From: B4-G1 sp964393895
GTDB lineage: Bacteria > Chloroflexota > Anaerolineae > B4-G1
Reading direction: 5' to 3'
Length of the DNA: 58,263 nt
Assembly: GCA_964393895.1 (NCBI GenBank)
Contig: CAYMWP010000009.1
Span: 1-58,263, forward strand
In this document: positions 32,691-39,905 of the stretch, piece by piece
Position numbering within the stretch: position 1 is the first letter of the stretch
Layout of the letters: every line of letters begins with the position of its first letter
The notes under the pieces: generated by a model
Seen by the model: only the letters and a program-made list of their open reading frames with translations
What the model was told of the DNA's origin: nothing
Databases searched by the model: none
Position numbers and translations under genes: made by a program

Positions 32691-35074
32691 CCAGCGGCGA
32701 CCGGCGACTACCAATTGGCCTTCTCGCCCCGGCCCTTCTTTTCGTAGCCGTTTTTGTCCTCTATGCCGCCACCGCAGCACCGGCCACCCTCTTTGGCGAC
32801 CCGTCCGAGTACCAGTTCATCCCCGCCATCGCCGGGATCGCCCACCCGCCGGGCTATGCCTTTTATACTCTGCTTGCCAGGCTCTGGCAGGCCCTCGTTC
32901 CGCTTGGCACCGTCGCTTTCCGCACCAACCTGCTGGCCTCCGCCGTTGGAGCTTGGACCGTCACTGCCGTCTACCTCATCGCCTCAGATCTTGGCGCCTC
33001 ACGTCCTACGTTTCACGTTTCACGTTTCACGCCTGACGTTTCACGTTTCACGCCTGACGCCGCGCTCCTCGCTGCTCTTTCCCTCGCCGCCGCCCCCGAC
33101 TTGTGGCAGCACGCCATCCACGCCAACGCCCACGTCGTCAGCGCAGCGCTGGTTGCCACTCACCTGTGGCTCCTCATCCGCTGGTGGCGCACCGACGACG
33201 ACCGCTGGCTGGCCGCCTTCGCCTTCACCCTGGGGCTGGCCGCCACTCACCACCCGGTCACGCTGGTGGGCGTCCCGGCCTATGGCCTCTTTGTCCTGAC
33301 CGTGCGCCCCCGCATCCTGCGCCAATGGCGGATGCTGCTATTGCTGATCGGATGCCTGCTCTTGGGGCTGGCCCCGCTCCTCTACTACCCCCTGCGCAGT
33401 CCCAGCGCCCCTTTCGGCCCCACCGATATGCGCACCTGGGAGGGGTTTTGGGGACACGTCACCGCCAGGGGATTGCGGGTCAATCTCTTTCATTTTGGCC
33501 TGGCCGACCAACTCGACCGGGCGCTGGTCTTTTGGTCGCTCCTGCGGCTCCAGTTCCCGCTCCCCGTCATCCTCCTCATCGCCGCCGGCCTGATCGGTCT
33601 CGCCCGCCGCGCGCCTCGACCCGCCCTCCTCATCTACACCTTTCTCGCCACCCACCTGCTCTTTACCCTCAACACCGTCCAGGACGTGATGGCTTACCTG
33701 CTCCTGCCGTTCGCCGCGCTATCCATCGTCGCCGGCCTCGGCGCCCTGTCCTTGCTTGCTTTTCTCGCCCGCCAAATTCGCCATTATTCATTGTCCATTG
33801 TTCATTGTCTATTGCTCATTCTGCCTCTCTACCAGGCCGCTCTCAATATCACTCGCGGTATCTCCCTCCACGATTTCACCGCTGCCGAGGAATACGTCGC
33901 CGCCGTCTACGAGCGCTTTGCCGGGCGCGGCGAGGGCGCGCTGCTGCTCTCGGATTGGGAACATCTGACCCCGCTCTGGGTGCACACCTACACCCAGGAT
34001 GAACCGTTGGATGAGGCGGACGTAAAGCTGGTCTACGTCTCCACCGCCAACCCGTGGGTCGAGTCGGTATGGGCGCACGTCGAGGAAGGCGACATCTACC
34101 TGTCCGACTACCGGCCCTCGGTGCGGGACGCCGGCTTCCGCCTGCTGCCGGAGGGACCTTTCTACCGCGTCATCATCCCGCCGCTGACCGATGCTGCTCC
34201 CACTCATCCCCTCGACCTCTGGGCCGACGATCGCGTTCACATCCTGGGCTACGATCTGCCAACCCACACCGTCCAAGCGGGCGAATCACTGGAATTGATC
34301 CTCTACCAAAGCACGCCGGAGTCACTGGACGGTATCTGGATGCCCTACGCTCGACTTGGCCCCGTGGAGGCGCGCTGGACGACCGACAGCCGCACCCTCA
34401 CGACACAATGGCTGCCCGGAGAAACAGCTGTCGAGCGGTACGAGATACCCGTCCCTTTCACTCTGCCGCCGGGCGAATACCCGCTCGAGCTGGGCTACGC
34501 CGACCTGAGCGGCGGGCGGGCGGAGCTAGAACTTTCCACCGGCGGAACTATACTGGAGCTGGCGACCGTCACCGTATGGCCTTCCTCAAACGCTCCCCCG
34601 GCGCAAACGCTGGAGCGGGCGCTGGCGAACCTGGATAACCGGGTAGCGTTGATGGGAGCACGCGCGCGGGCGGGCTGGCGGGCGCGGGAGGGATTCTGGG
34701 AGAAGCCGCTGCCCGTCCGGGCCGGGCGGCCCTTGCACCTCACTCTCACCTGGCGCGCCCTGGCCTCCCCTCGCGCTAGCTACACCATCTTTATTCATCT
34801 GATAGACGGAGCAGGCCGCCCCGTCGTCGGGCACGACTACACCCCCCTGGGCGGAGCCTGCCCCACTTACCTGTGGTTCCCCAAATGGCTGCCCGGGCAA
34901 ACGTTGAAAGACCCCTACCGGCTGTCCCTTCCGTCCGACCTGCCGCCGGGCGACTACTGGCTGGAGGTAGGAATGTATGGGATGACTTCCCTTCGTCGGC
35001 TTCCTGTGGTAGACTTGGGGGGTGACTTGGCCGGCGATCGGATCATCTTGGGGCCGGTGCGGGTGGAGCAGTAG
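32687..35074 (+). CDS. DUF2723 family membrane protein (glycosyltransferase-like)
   Basis: A 795-residue polytopic protein: the N-terminal half has about ten helices and the DUF2723 motif GDPSEYQFIPAIAGIAHPPG, placing it near GT-C-type glycosyltransferases using polyprenyl-linked sugars. The C-terminal half is soluble and beta-rich. Two short repeats are inserted in loops: a 21-bp tandem unit (33016-33057, encoding VSRFTPD twice) and an ATTCATTGTCCATTG-type stretch (33783-33820). Both keep the frame. Acceptor unknown. Coupled to tsaC by ATGA. Confidence 0.85.
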   Translation: MTSGDRRLPIGLLAPALLFVAVFVLYAATAAPATLFGDPSEYQFIPAIAGIAHPPGYAFYTLLARLWQALVPLGTVAFRTNLLASAVGAWTVTAVYLIASDLGASRPTFHVSRFTPDVSRFTPDAALLAALSLAAAPDLWQHAIHANAHVVSAALVATHLWLLIRWWRTDDDRWLAAFAFTLGLAATHHPVTLVGVPAYGLFVLTVRPRILRQWRMLLLLIGCLLLGLAPLLYYPLRSPSAPFGPTDMRTWEGFWGHVTARGLRVNLFHFGLADQLDRALVFWSLLRLQFPLPVILLIAAGLIGLARRAPRPALLIYTFLATHLLFTLNTVQDVMAYLLLPFAALSIVAGLGALSLLAFLARQIRHYSLSIVHCLLLILPLYQAALNITRGISLHDFTAAEEYVAAVYERFAGRGEGALLLSDWEHLTPLWVHTYTQDEPLDEADVKLVYVSTANPWVESVWAHVEEGDIYLSDYRPSVRDAGFRLLPEGPFYRVIIPPLTDAAPTHPLDLWADDRVHILGYDLPTHTVQAGESLELILYQSTPESLDGIWMPYARLGPVEARWTTDSRTLTTQWLPGETAVERYEIPVPFTLPPGEYPLELGYADLSGGRAELELSTGGTILELATVTVWPSSNAPPAQTLERALANLDNRVALMGARARAGWRAREGFWEKPLPVRAGRPLHLTLTWRALASPRASYTIFIHLIDGAGRPVVGHDYTPLGGACPTYLWFPKWLPGQTLKDPYRLSLPSDLPPGDYWLEVGMYGMTSLRRLPVVDLGGDLAGDRIILGPVRVEQ
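33016..33057. repeat. 21-bp tandem repeat in a coding loop
   Basis: CGTTTCACGTTTCACGCCTGA occurs twice in perfect tandem (33016-33036, 33037-33057), preceded by a partial unit. It encodes a seven-residue repeat in a loop of the DUF2723 protein. The unit length of 21 keeps the frame. Confidence 0.9.
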
Positions 35075-35085
35075 GAGGTAAACCA

Positions 35086-35583
35086 ATGGACGTTACACTG
35101 TTGATCTGGGTGGTGGGTCTGACGATTCTGGTGATCGTCGGCGTCGTGTGGATCCTCGATTTGCAATCTCGAGTGAGCCGCCTAAAGCGCCGCGACGAGG
35201 CGCTATTTGCCGCGGAAGGAACGGAGGACGCCAACCTGACCGTGGCGATAGAGACCCTGGCCTCGCGCCTGGTGGAGACGAACGCGCGCACCGAGCGCCT
35301 GGTAGCGCACACCCAGCAGATTGATGAGACCCTGGCCCACGCAGTGCAGGGCGTGGGCATGGTGCGCTTTCGCGCCTTTCAGGATACCGGCGGTGACCAG
35401 AGCTTTGCACTGGCCCTGGCGGACGGTGAGGGAAACGGCGTCGTCATCTCGGCGCTCTACGGCCGAGGCGCGACGCGTATCTATGCCAAACCGATTCAAA
35501 GCTGGCTTTCCCCCAAACCGCTGGGGGAAGAGGAGGAACAGGCGCTTGCGGAGGCCCGCCAACGGGTCATCGGCGACAATTGA
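35086..35583 (+). CDS. DUF4446 family protein
   Basis: A 165-residue protein with an N-terminal membrane helix (LLIWVVGLTILVIVGVVWIL), a coiled-coil-like region (LQSRVSRLKRRDEALF to TERLVAHTQQIDETL) and the conserved DUF4446 core (VQGVGMVRFRAFQDTGGDQSFALALADGEGNGVV split over two strands). AGGAGGT precedes ATG. Function of the family is unknown; it is common next to envelope genes. Confidence 0.88.
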   Translation: MDVTLLIWVVGLTILVIVGVVWILDLQSRVSRLKRRDEALFAAEGTEDANLTVAIETLASRLVETNARTERLVAHTQQIDETLAHAVQGVGMVRFRAFQDTGGDQSFALALADGEGNGVVISALYGRGATRIYAKPIQSWLSPKPLGEEEEQALAEARQRVIGDN

Positions 35584-35608
35584 CAAAAAGCAAGCGCCGA
35601 TGTATCAT
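35580..35608 (+). promoter_or_regulatory. promoter of the bactofilin gene
   Basis: TTGACA (35580-35585), 17-bp spacer, TATCAT (35603-35608), 62 bp before the GTG start. The -35 overlaps the stop of the DUF4446 gene. Confidence 0.6.
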
Positions 35609-35670
35609 CCATTGCACAATAGACGACTCTGATCGCCATAACGTGACTCAAAAATTGAGGAGGAAAACCC

Positions 35671-36138
35671 GTGTTTGGAAGAGAAAAGACTGTTGACAAA
35701 GTCCCTCCTGCGGCTCCCGCTTCCAAGATTGAGACGATCATCGGCCCCAATGCCCACCTCCGAGGTGATATCCAGTCCGATGGCGGCGTTCGCATTGACG
35801 GCATCGTCGAGGGCACCATAGACATCACTGGCAACCTGGTCGTTGGCGAGGGCGCAAAAGTCATCGCCGAGATCAAAGCGAACAACATCTCTATCTCCGG
35901 CGCGATCAAAGGCGACATCGCCGGCAACCGGGTGGAGATACTGGAAACCGGCCGGGTGTGGGGCGACCTGACCATCAACTCGCTGCTGCTCAACGAGGGC
36001 GCCTACTTGCGCGGTCAGACCACCATGCACGCCGATATTGAGCCGCCGATGATCGAGGCGCCCAAGACCAAACCCGCCGCCCAACCTACTGCCCCGCCCG
36101 CCGGCCCCAACATCGTGGATGTAGAGCCGCGCTCTTAG
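35671..36138 (+). CDS. bactofilin
   Basis: A 155-residue cytoskeletal protein of the bactofilin (DUF583) family. The repeating beta-helix pattern is visible from TIIGPNAHLRGDIQSDGG and RIDGIVEGTIDITGNLVVGE onward, with short charged or proline-rich ends (AAQPTAPPAGP). Bactofilins polymerise without nucleotide and organise cell wall or signalling proteins. GTG start with GAGGAGG upstream. Length normal. Confidence 0.93.
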   Translation: MFGREKTVDKVPPAAPASKIETIIGPNAHLRGDIQSDGGVRIDGIVEGTIDITGNLVVGEGAKVIAEIKANNISISGAIKGDIAGNRVEILETGRVWGDLTINSLLLNEGAYLRGQTTMHADIEPPMIEAPKTKPAAQPTAPPAGPNIVDVEPRS

Positions 36139-36283
36139 CCTTAGGTGAGAAAGGCTCACGTGCGACGCGCTTTAACATTCTAAAGTATCTTTTCAAAGTC
36201 GGGACGCAATTTGCCAAATTGTGCCACGTTGTGGGGCCAGTGTTGGTAACTTGCCAGGTAACTGCTCAGCCTAACACCAATTC

Positions 36284-36382
36284 AGACCTCCGAGGTCTCG
36301 ATTGAGCTATTTCAAGTGTGAAACACCAACCATTTTCGGCAGCAACGGTGGGTGAAATGGCTGTCCAAGACCTCGGAGGCCT
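36284..36382. repeat. pair of dispersed palindromes before the DUF2142-type gene
   Basis: AGACCTCCGAGGTCT (36284-36298) and AGACCTCGGAGGCCT (36368-36382) lie about 70 bp apart in opposite orientation. With the flanking sequence they fill most of the 277-bp gap after the bactofilin gene, which has no other clear content. Confidence 0.75.
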
Positions 36383-36415
36383 AGCGCCACGACGTGGGGC
36401 AAGATAGCATCATCT

Positions 36416-37711
36416 ATGAGACCAAAACCCTCACCTCGCTTTATCCTGGTCGCCATAGTCGCCGTTTACGTCGCGCTTGGTATCCTCTACGCTGCCTTCA
36501 CACCTATCTGGCAGATCCCCGACGAACCCGCTCACTATAATTACATCCGCGCCCTGGCCGAGGGCCGGGGCTTGCCGGTCATTGAGCCTGGCGACTATGA
36601 CCAGGCATACCTGGGCCGCCTGACGACAGAGAATTTTCCGCCGCAACTCCCCGTTGATGCGGTGGAGTACGAGGACCACCAGCCGCCGCTTTATTACCTG
36701 CTGGCGACTCCGGTTTACTTGCTCTTTGGCGGCGCGCTGCTGCCGTTGCGATTGCTCTCGGTGTTGTTCGGGGCTGCGCTGCTGCTGGTCGCTTTTGGAA
36801 CGGTACGGGCGGTTTTTCCGACGCGATCCGATTTGGCATTGATGACCGCTGCCTTTATCGCCTTTATCCCGCAGCACGTGGCGATGACGGCCGGGGTGGA
36901 GAACGACGCGCTGGCGGAACTGATCGTGGGGGGGACGCTATGGGCGCTGGCAATTTACATCGGTGAAAGGCGCGAGCGTCCCTGGCCGATTGGGTTGCTG
37001 CTGGCGGCGGCGCTGCTGACCAAGCCCCAGGCCTACGTCGCCATAGGGGTGGCTGTAGTTGCGGTCGCAATCCGCTGGCGACAGGAAAGCCGGGCGGCGA
37101 GGTGGGCGGTGGGGCAACTGGCCTGGATGCTCGTTCCGGCGCTGCTCATATCTGCCCCCTGGTTCATTCGTAATGGTCTGACATACGGCTGGGCCGATCC
37201 GCTGGGGTTGGCGCGACACGACGAGGTCGTCGCAGGGCAGATGCGCACGAGCGAGTTTCTGGCGCTTTACGGCTGGGCGGCCTACTGGGAACGGGCGTTG
37301 GCTTTCACATTCCAGAGCTTTTGGGGACAACTCGGCTGGATGGCGGTGCCGCTTCCTATCCCCGTTTACCGGGCGCTGGCCCTGCTCTCTCTTCTCCTGG
37401 CCGCAGGCTTTGTCACCCACCTCGTCCGACATTGCCCTCGCCTCTTCCCCTCCTCCCTTCTCCTTGCTTTTTCTGCCCTCTTTACCCTGTCCACCTACGT
37501 GTGGTACAACCTTACCTTCGTTCAACATCAGGGCCGCTACCTCTTCCCGGCCCTCATCCCCATCGGGACAGCGGCTGCGTTGGGATTGAGCGAGTTGGTG
37601 AGAATTCTGCCACAGCGAGTACGGACGTGGGGGCTGGTAGCCTTTTTCGCTGGACTGGCGTCGTTCGACGTATATTGTCTGTTCAAGAGTATCCCCTTTC
37701 TGACGAGGTGA
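36416..37711 (+). CDS. polytopic membrane protein, DUF2142/glycosyltransferase-39-like
   Basis: A 431-residue membrane protein with about ten helices. An N-terminal WQIPDEPAHYNYIRALAEGR and EDHQPPLYYLLATPVYLLFG are the acidic and His-containing loops of DUF2142/GT-C-type glycosyltransferases. Donor and acceptor unknown. Directly followed by a thioesterase gene with 3 bp between them. No clear ribosome site. Confidence 0.85.
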   Translation: MRPKPSPRFILVAIVAVYVALGILYAAFTPIWQIPDEPAHYNYIRALAEGRGLPVIEPGDYDQAYLGRLTTENFPPQLPVDAVEYEDHQPPLYYLLATPVYLLFGGALLPLRLLSVLFGAALLLVAFGTVRAVFPTRSDLALMTAAFIAFIPQHVAMTAGVENDALAELIVGGTLWALAIYIGERRERPWPIGLLLAAALLTKPQAYVAIGVAVVAVAIRWRQESRAARWAVGQLAWMLVPALLISAPWFIRNGLTYGWADPLGLARHDEVVAGQMRTSEFLALYGWAAYWERALAFTFQSFWGQLGWMAVPLPIPVYRALALLSLLLAAGFVTHLVRHCPRLFPSSLLLAFSALFTLSTYVWYNLTFVQHQGRYLFPALIPIGTAAALGLSELVRILPQRVRTWGLVAFFAGLASFDVYCLFKSIPFLTR

Positions 37712-37714
37712 GCG

Positions 37715-38119
37715 ATGGCCGAACTTGAACCCGGATTGGTAGGCGAGATCGAAACAGTCGTGAGCGAGGAGAATACCGCCATTCGCCTGGGCAGTGGACT
37801 GGTGCCCGTCTTTGGCACGCCCGCGCTGGTGGGGCTGATGGAGGGCGCGGCGGTGCGCGCGTTGGAAGGGCTGTTCCCGCCGGGCCAGACCTCCGTCGGC
37901 GGGCGGATTGACGTTCGCCACCTGGCCGCCACGCCAGTGGGGATGCGCGTCCGCGCCCGCGCCGAACTGGTGGAGGCGGAGGGTCGCCGCTTGGTGTTTC
38001 ACATCAAGGCGTGGGACGAGGCGGATCGGATCGGGGAGGCGACCCACGAGCGGTTCGTCGTTGACGTGGAGCGGTTCGTCGCCCAGGCGCAGGCAAAGCA
38101 GGGCGGAAGTCGGCCATAG
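37715..38119 (+). CDS. FlK-like acyl-CoA thioesterase
   Basis: A 134-residue hot-dog-fold protein of the fluoroacetyl-CoA thioesterase (FlK)-like family: SGLVPVFGTPALVGLMEGAA, TSVGGRIDVRHLAATPVGM and VFHIKAWDEADRIGEATHER. Members hydrolyse short acyl-CoAs; most are not about fluoroacetate. ATG 37715 immediately follows the membrane gene. Confidence 0.88.
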   Translation: MAELEPGLVGEIETVVSEENTAIRLGSGLVPVFGTPALVGLMEGAAVRALEGLFPPGQTSVGGRIDVRHLAATPVGMRVRARAELVEAEGRRLVFHIKAWDEADRIGEATHERFVVDVERFVAQAQAKQGGSRP

Positions 38120-38135
38120 GTCCCGCGTAACCGTT

Positions 38136-38975
38136 CTATGGCAATCGCTTCCAGTACCGCTCCGCCGGCCCATCGTCGCCGATTAGATTTGCAAACGCGC
38201 GCACCGCTGCGTCCATCTCTGCCGCGTCGGCCCAGAAGGAGCTGATCTGCGAGCGGTAGCAGGCGACGGCGGCGATCCGGGCCTCCAGTGCTTGCTCGGA
38301 AAGCGGGACCAACTCCTCTTGCCAGCGCCCTTCCTCCGGCCCGCTTTGCAGTGTGGCCGCGTAGGGGAAATCCTCGTAGCAGGTCAATGCGCGCGTGGAA
38401 ACCGCCGCCGCCCGGTGCGTGATCTGGTGATCCACGTGATGCCCGGTACCCAGCGGCGCGTAGAGCGCGCCCCCGCGACGCAGCGGCAACTGAGCCAGCC
38501 GGCTCGCCAGTTCCTCGATCAGCCCATTCTCCGCCGGATGCACCTCGCCCCACAGCGATTTCCAATCGGGGTAAAATAGGCCGTCACCGGGCGAATGGCG
38601 ATAGATGCAGTCGGGATAGGGCCAATGGGCCAGGTCTGCTCCGAGGAGGGCCAGCGCCGCCCGGTCCTCATCCCGCCGCCCGGCGATCGCGTCGCCGGGG
38701 TGCTCCCAGCGCGCGTGCAACTCTTGGGCAAACGGGGAGAGCGGAGCGTCGGGCGGAAGAGTTCCGGCAAAGATCGTCACCACCAACACGCGCTCGCCGG
38801 CCTGCGCCTGCTGCCAGATGCGGCCCCCGCACGAGAGTGCAGCGTCGTCCAGGTGGGGGGAGAGATAGACGCGGGAGTATGGCTTGGTAGGATGCGGGTC
38901 GGGGCTGGTTCCCCCCGGTGTTCCCGTTATATCTGCGAACCCCATTAACAGCGTACCAGGAAAGCGGTCTATCAT
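38136..38975 (-). CDS. PIG-L family deacetylase
   Basis: A 279-residue zinc-dependent deacetylase of the PIG-L/MshB/BshB family that removes acetyl from N-acetylglucosamine-type sugars. Zinc-site motifs: LSPHLDDAALSCGG, and GTGHHVDHQITHRAA near the middle. An Arg/Asp pair in AGRRDEDRAAL is conserved. Start at 38975 (a later ATG at 38945 is possible). Its natural substrate, for example a glycan precursor or thiol, is not clear. Confidence 0.9.
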   Translation of the reverse strand: MIDRFPGTLLMGFADITGTPGGTSPDPHPTKPYSRVYLSPHLDDAALSCGGRIWQQAQAGERVLVVTIFAGTLPPDAPLSPFAQELHARWEHPGDAIAGRRDEDRAALALLGADLAHWPYPDCIYRHSPGDGLFYPDWKSLWGEVHPAENGLIEELASRLAQLPLRRGGALYAPLGTGHHVDHQITHRAAAVSTRALTCYEDFPYAATLQSGPEEGRWQEELVPLSEQALEARIAAVACYRSQISSFWADAAEMDAAVRAFANLIGDDGPAERYWKRLP

Positions 38976-38990
38976 CTCAACCGGGGTGAT

Positions 38991-39017
38991 GTAAGGCGGA
39001 ATGCCATTCCGCCTTAC
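38991..39017. terminator. 12-bp palindrome with T-run (terminator or repeat)
   Basis: GTAAGGCGGAAT (38991-39002) and its exact complement (39006-39017) with a 3-base loop, followed by TTTT on the plus strand. It lies between fdhD and the PIG-L gene, both on the minus strand; in that direction no T-run follows, so it may be a dispersed palindrome rather than a working terminator. Confidence 0.5.
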
Positions 39018-39085
39018 TTTTCCACCAACTTTTTGAGCAGAGACTCGAAAATGACCGATGTTTCACGCTCGAATGTGCTTTGGTG

Positions 39086-39100
39086 AGACCTCGGAGGTCT
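39086..39100. repeat. dispersed palindrome AGACCTCGGAGGTCT
   Basis: A perfect copy of the 15-mer in the 150-bp gap downstream of fdhD. Confidence 0.8.
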
Positions 39101-39125
39101 AAATGAGCAATAGGCTGAGCAGTTA

Positions 39126-39905
39126 TCACCCGGCTTGATTGACTACCCGCTCCTCGCCCGCGTAGACGCGGAAACTGCGCCGTCGCGTGTAGCCTATGAG
39201 AGTGACGTCCCATCCTCGCGCCAGTTGGACCGCCAGCGAGGTCGGCGAAGTGCGCGAGATGACGATGGGAACCCCCATACGCGCCACCTTGTTCACCATC
39301 TCGGAGCTGGCGCGCCCGCTGGTGAGTAGAATACGACCCTGCGTGGAGCAACTCGATCGCAGACACATACCGGCGATCTTGTCGAGCGTGTTGTGGCGGC
39401 CAATGTCCTCGACCAAGTACAGTATTTGCTCACCCTCGGCCAGCGCCGCCCCGTGGACGCCTCCCGTCCGGCGGTAGAGGGCGGTCGTTTGCTCAAAATC
39501 CTGTATCAACTGCGTCACTTGCTGGGGCGTGACGTGCAGATCTGATTGGACGTGGTAATAGAGACCGGTCACGTCTTTGAAGGTGGCGCCGCCGGAGCAG
39601 CCAGAGGTGATGGTGCGCAACTGCGGAATCTCAATGTCCTGGTGCAGCCAGACGTCCACGCGGCGCTTCTGGTCACACAGATCAACCGCCTCTATCGCGC
39701 CCGGCCCTGCGATCAGCCCCTCGTTGAACAAAAAGCCCAACGCCAGTTCTTCGAGGTGGGTCGGCGTACAGGCCAGGCTGACGAGTGGCTCGCCGTTCAC
39801 GTGGATGGAGACCAAATCTTCCGCCGGCACGACGCCGCGCACCGGCCGGCGCTCGCCGTCATAGTAACCCGTATACGTGAGAGTATGTGAACCTGTATCA
39901 GTCAT
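39126..39905 (-). CDS. fdhD: formate dehydrogenase accessory sulfurtransferase FdhD
   Basis: A 259-residue FdhD family protein that, with IscS, sulfurates the molybdenum cofactor of formate dehydrogenase. Signatures are LVEDIGRHNTLDKIAGM, LLTSGRASSEMVNKVARMG and PIVISRTSPTSLAVQLARG. The loop with the usual Cys-x-x-Cys reads TSGCSGGAT, so only one Cys is present. No formate dehydrogenase lies in the window. The start overlaps the transketolase stop by 8 bp, an unusual partnership. Confidence 0.93.
   Translation of the reverse strand: MTDTGSHTLTYTGYYDGERRPVRGVVPAEDLVSIHVNGEPLVSLACTPTHLEELALGFLFNEGLIAGPGAIEAVDLCDQKRRVDVWLHQDIEIPQLRTITSGCSGGATFKDVTGLYYHVQSDLHVTPQQVTQLIQDFEQTTALYRRTGGVHGAALAEGEQILYLVEDIGRHNTLDKIAGMCLRSSCSTQGRILLTSGRASSEMVNKVARMGVPIVISRTSPTSLAVQLARGWDVTLIGYTRRRSFRVYAGEERVVNQAG

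Noticed and set aside
33001..33060. CRISPR-like array
   Set aside because: Only a 21-bp perfect tandem without spacers, inside a coding frame.
35755..35768. ACCTCCGAGGT inside the bactofilin gene as another copy of the dispersed palindrome
   Set aside because: It encodes the conserved bactofilin residues HLRGDI and differs outside the core, so coincidence is likelier.
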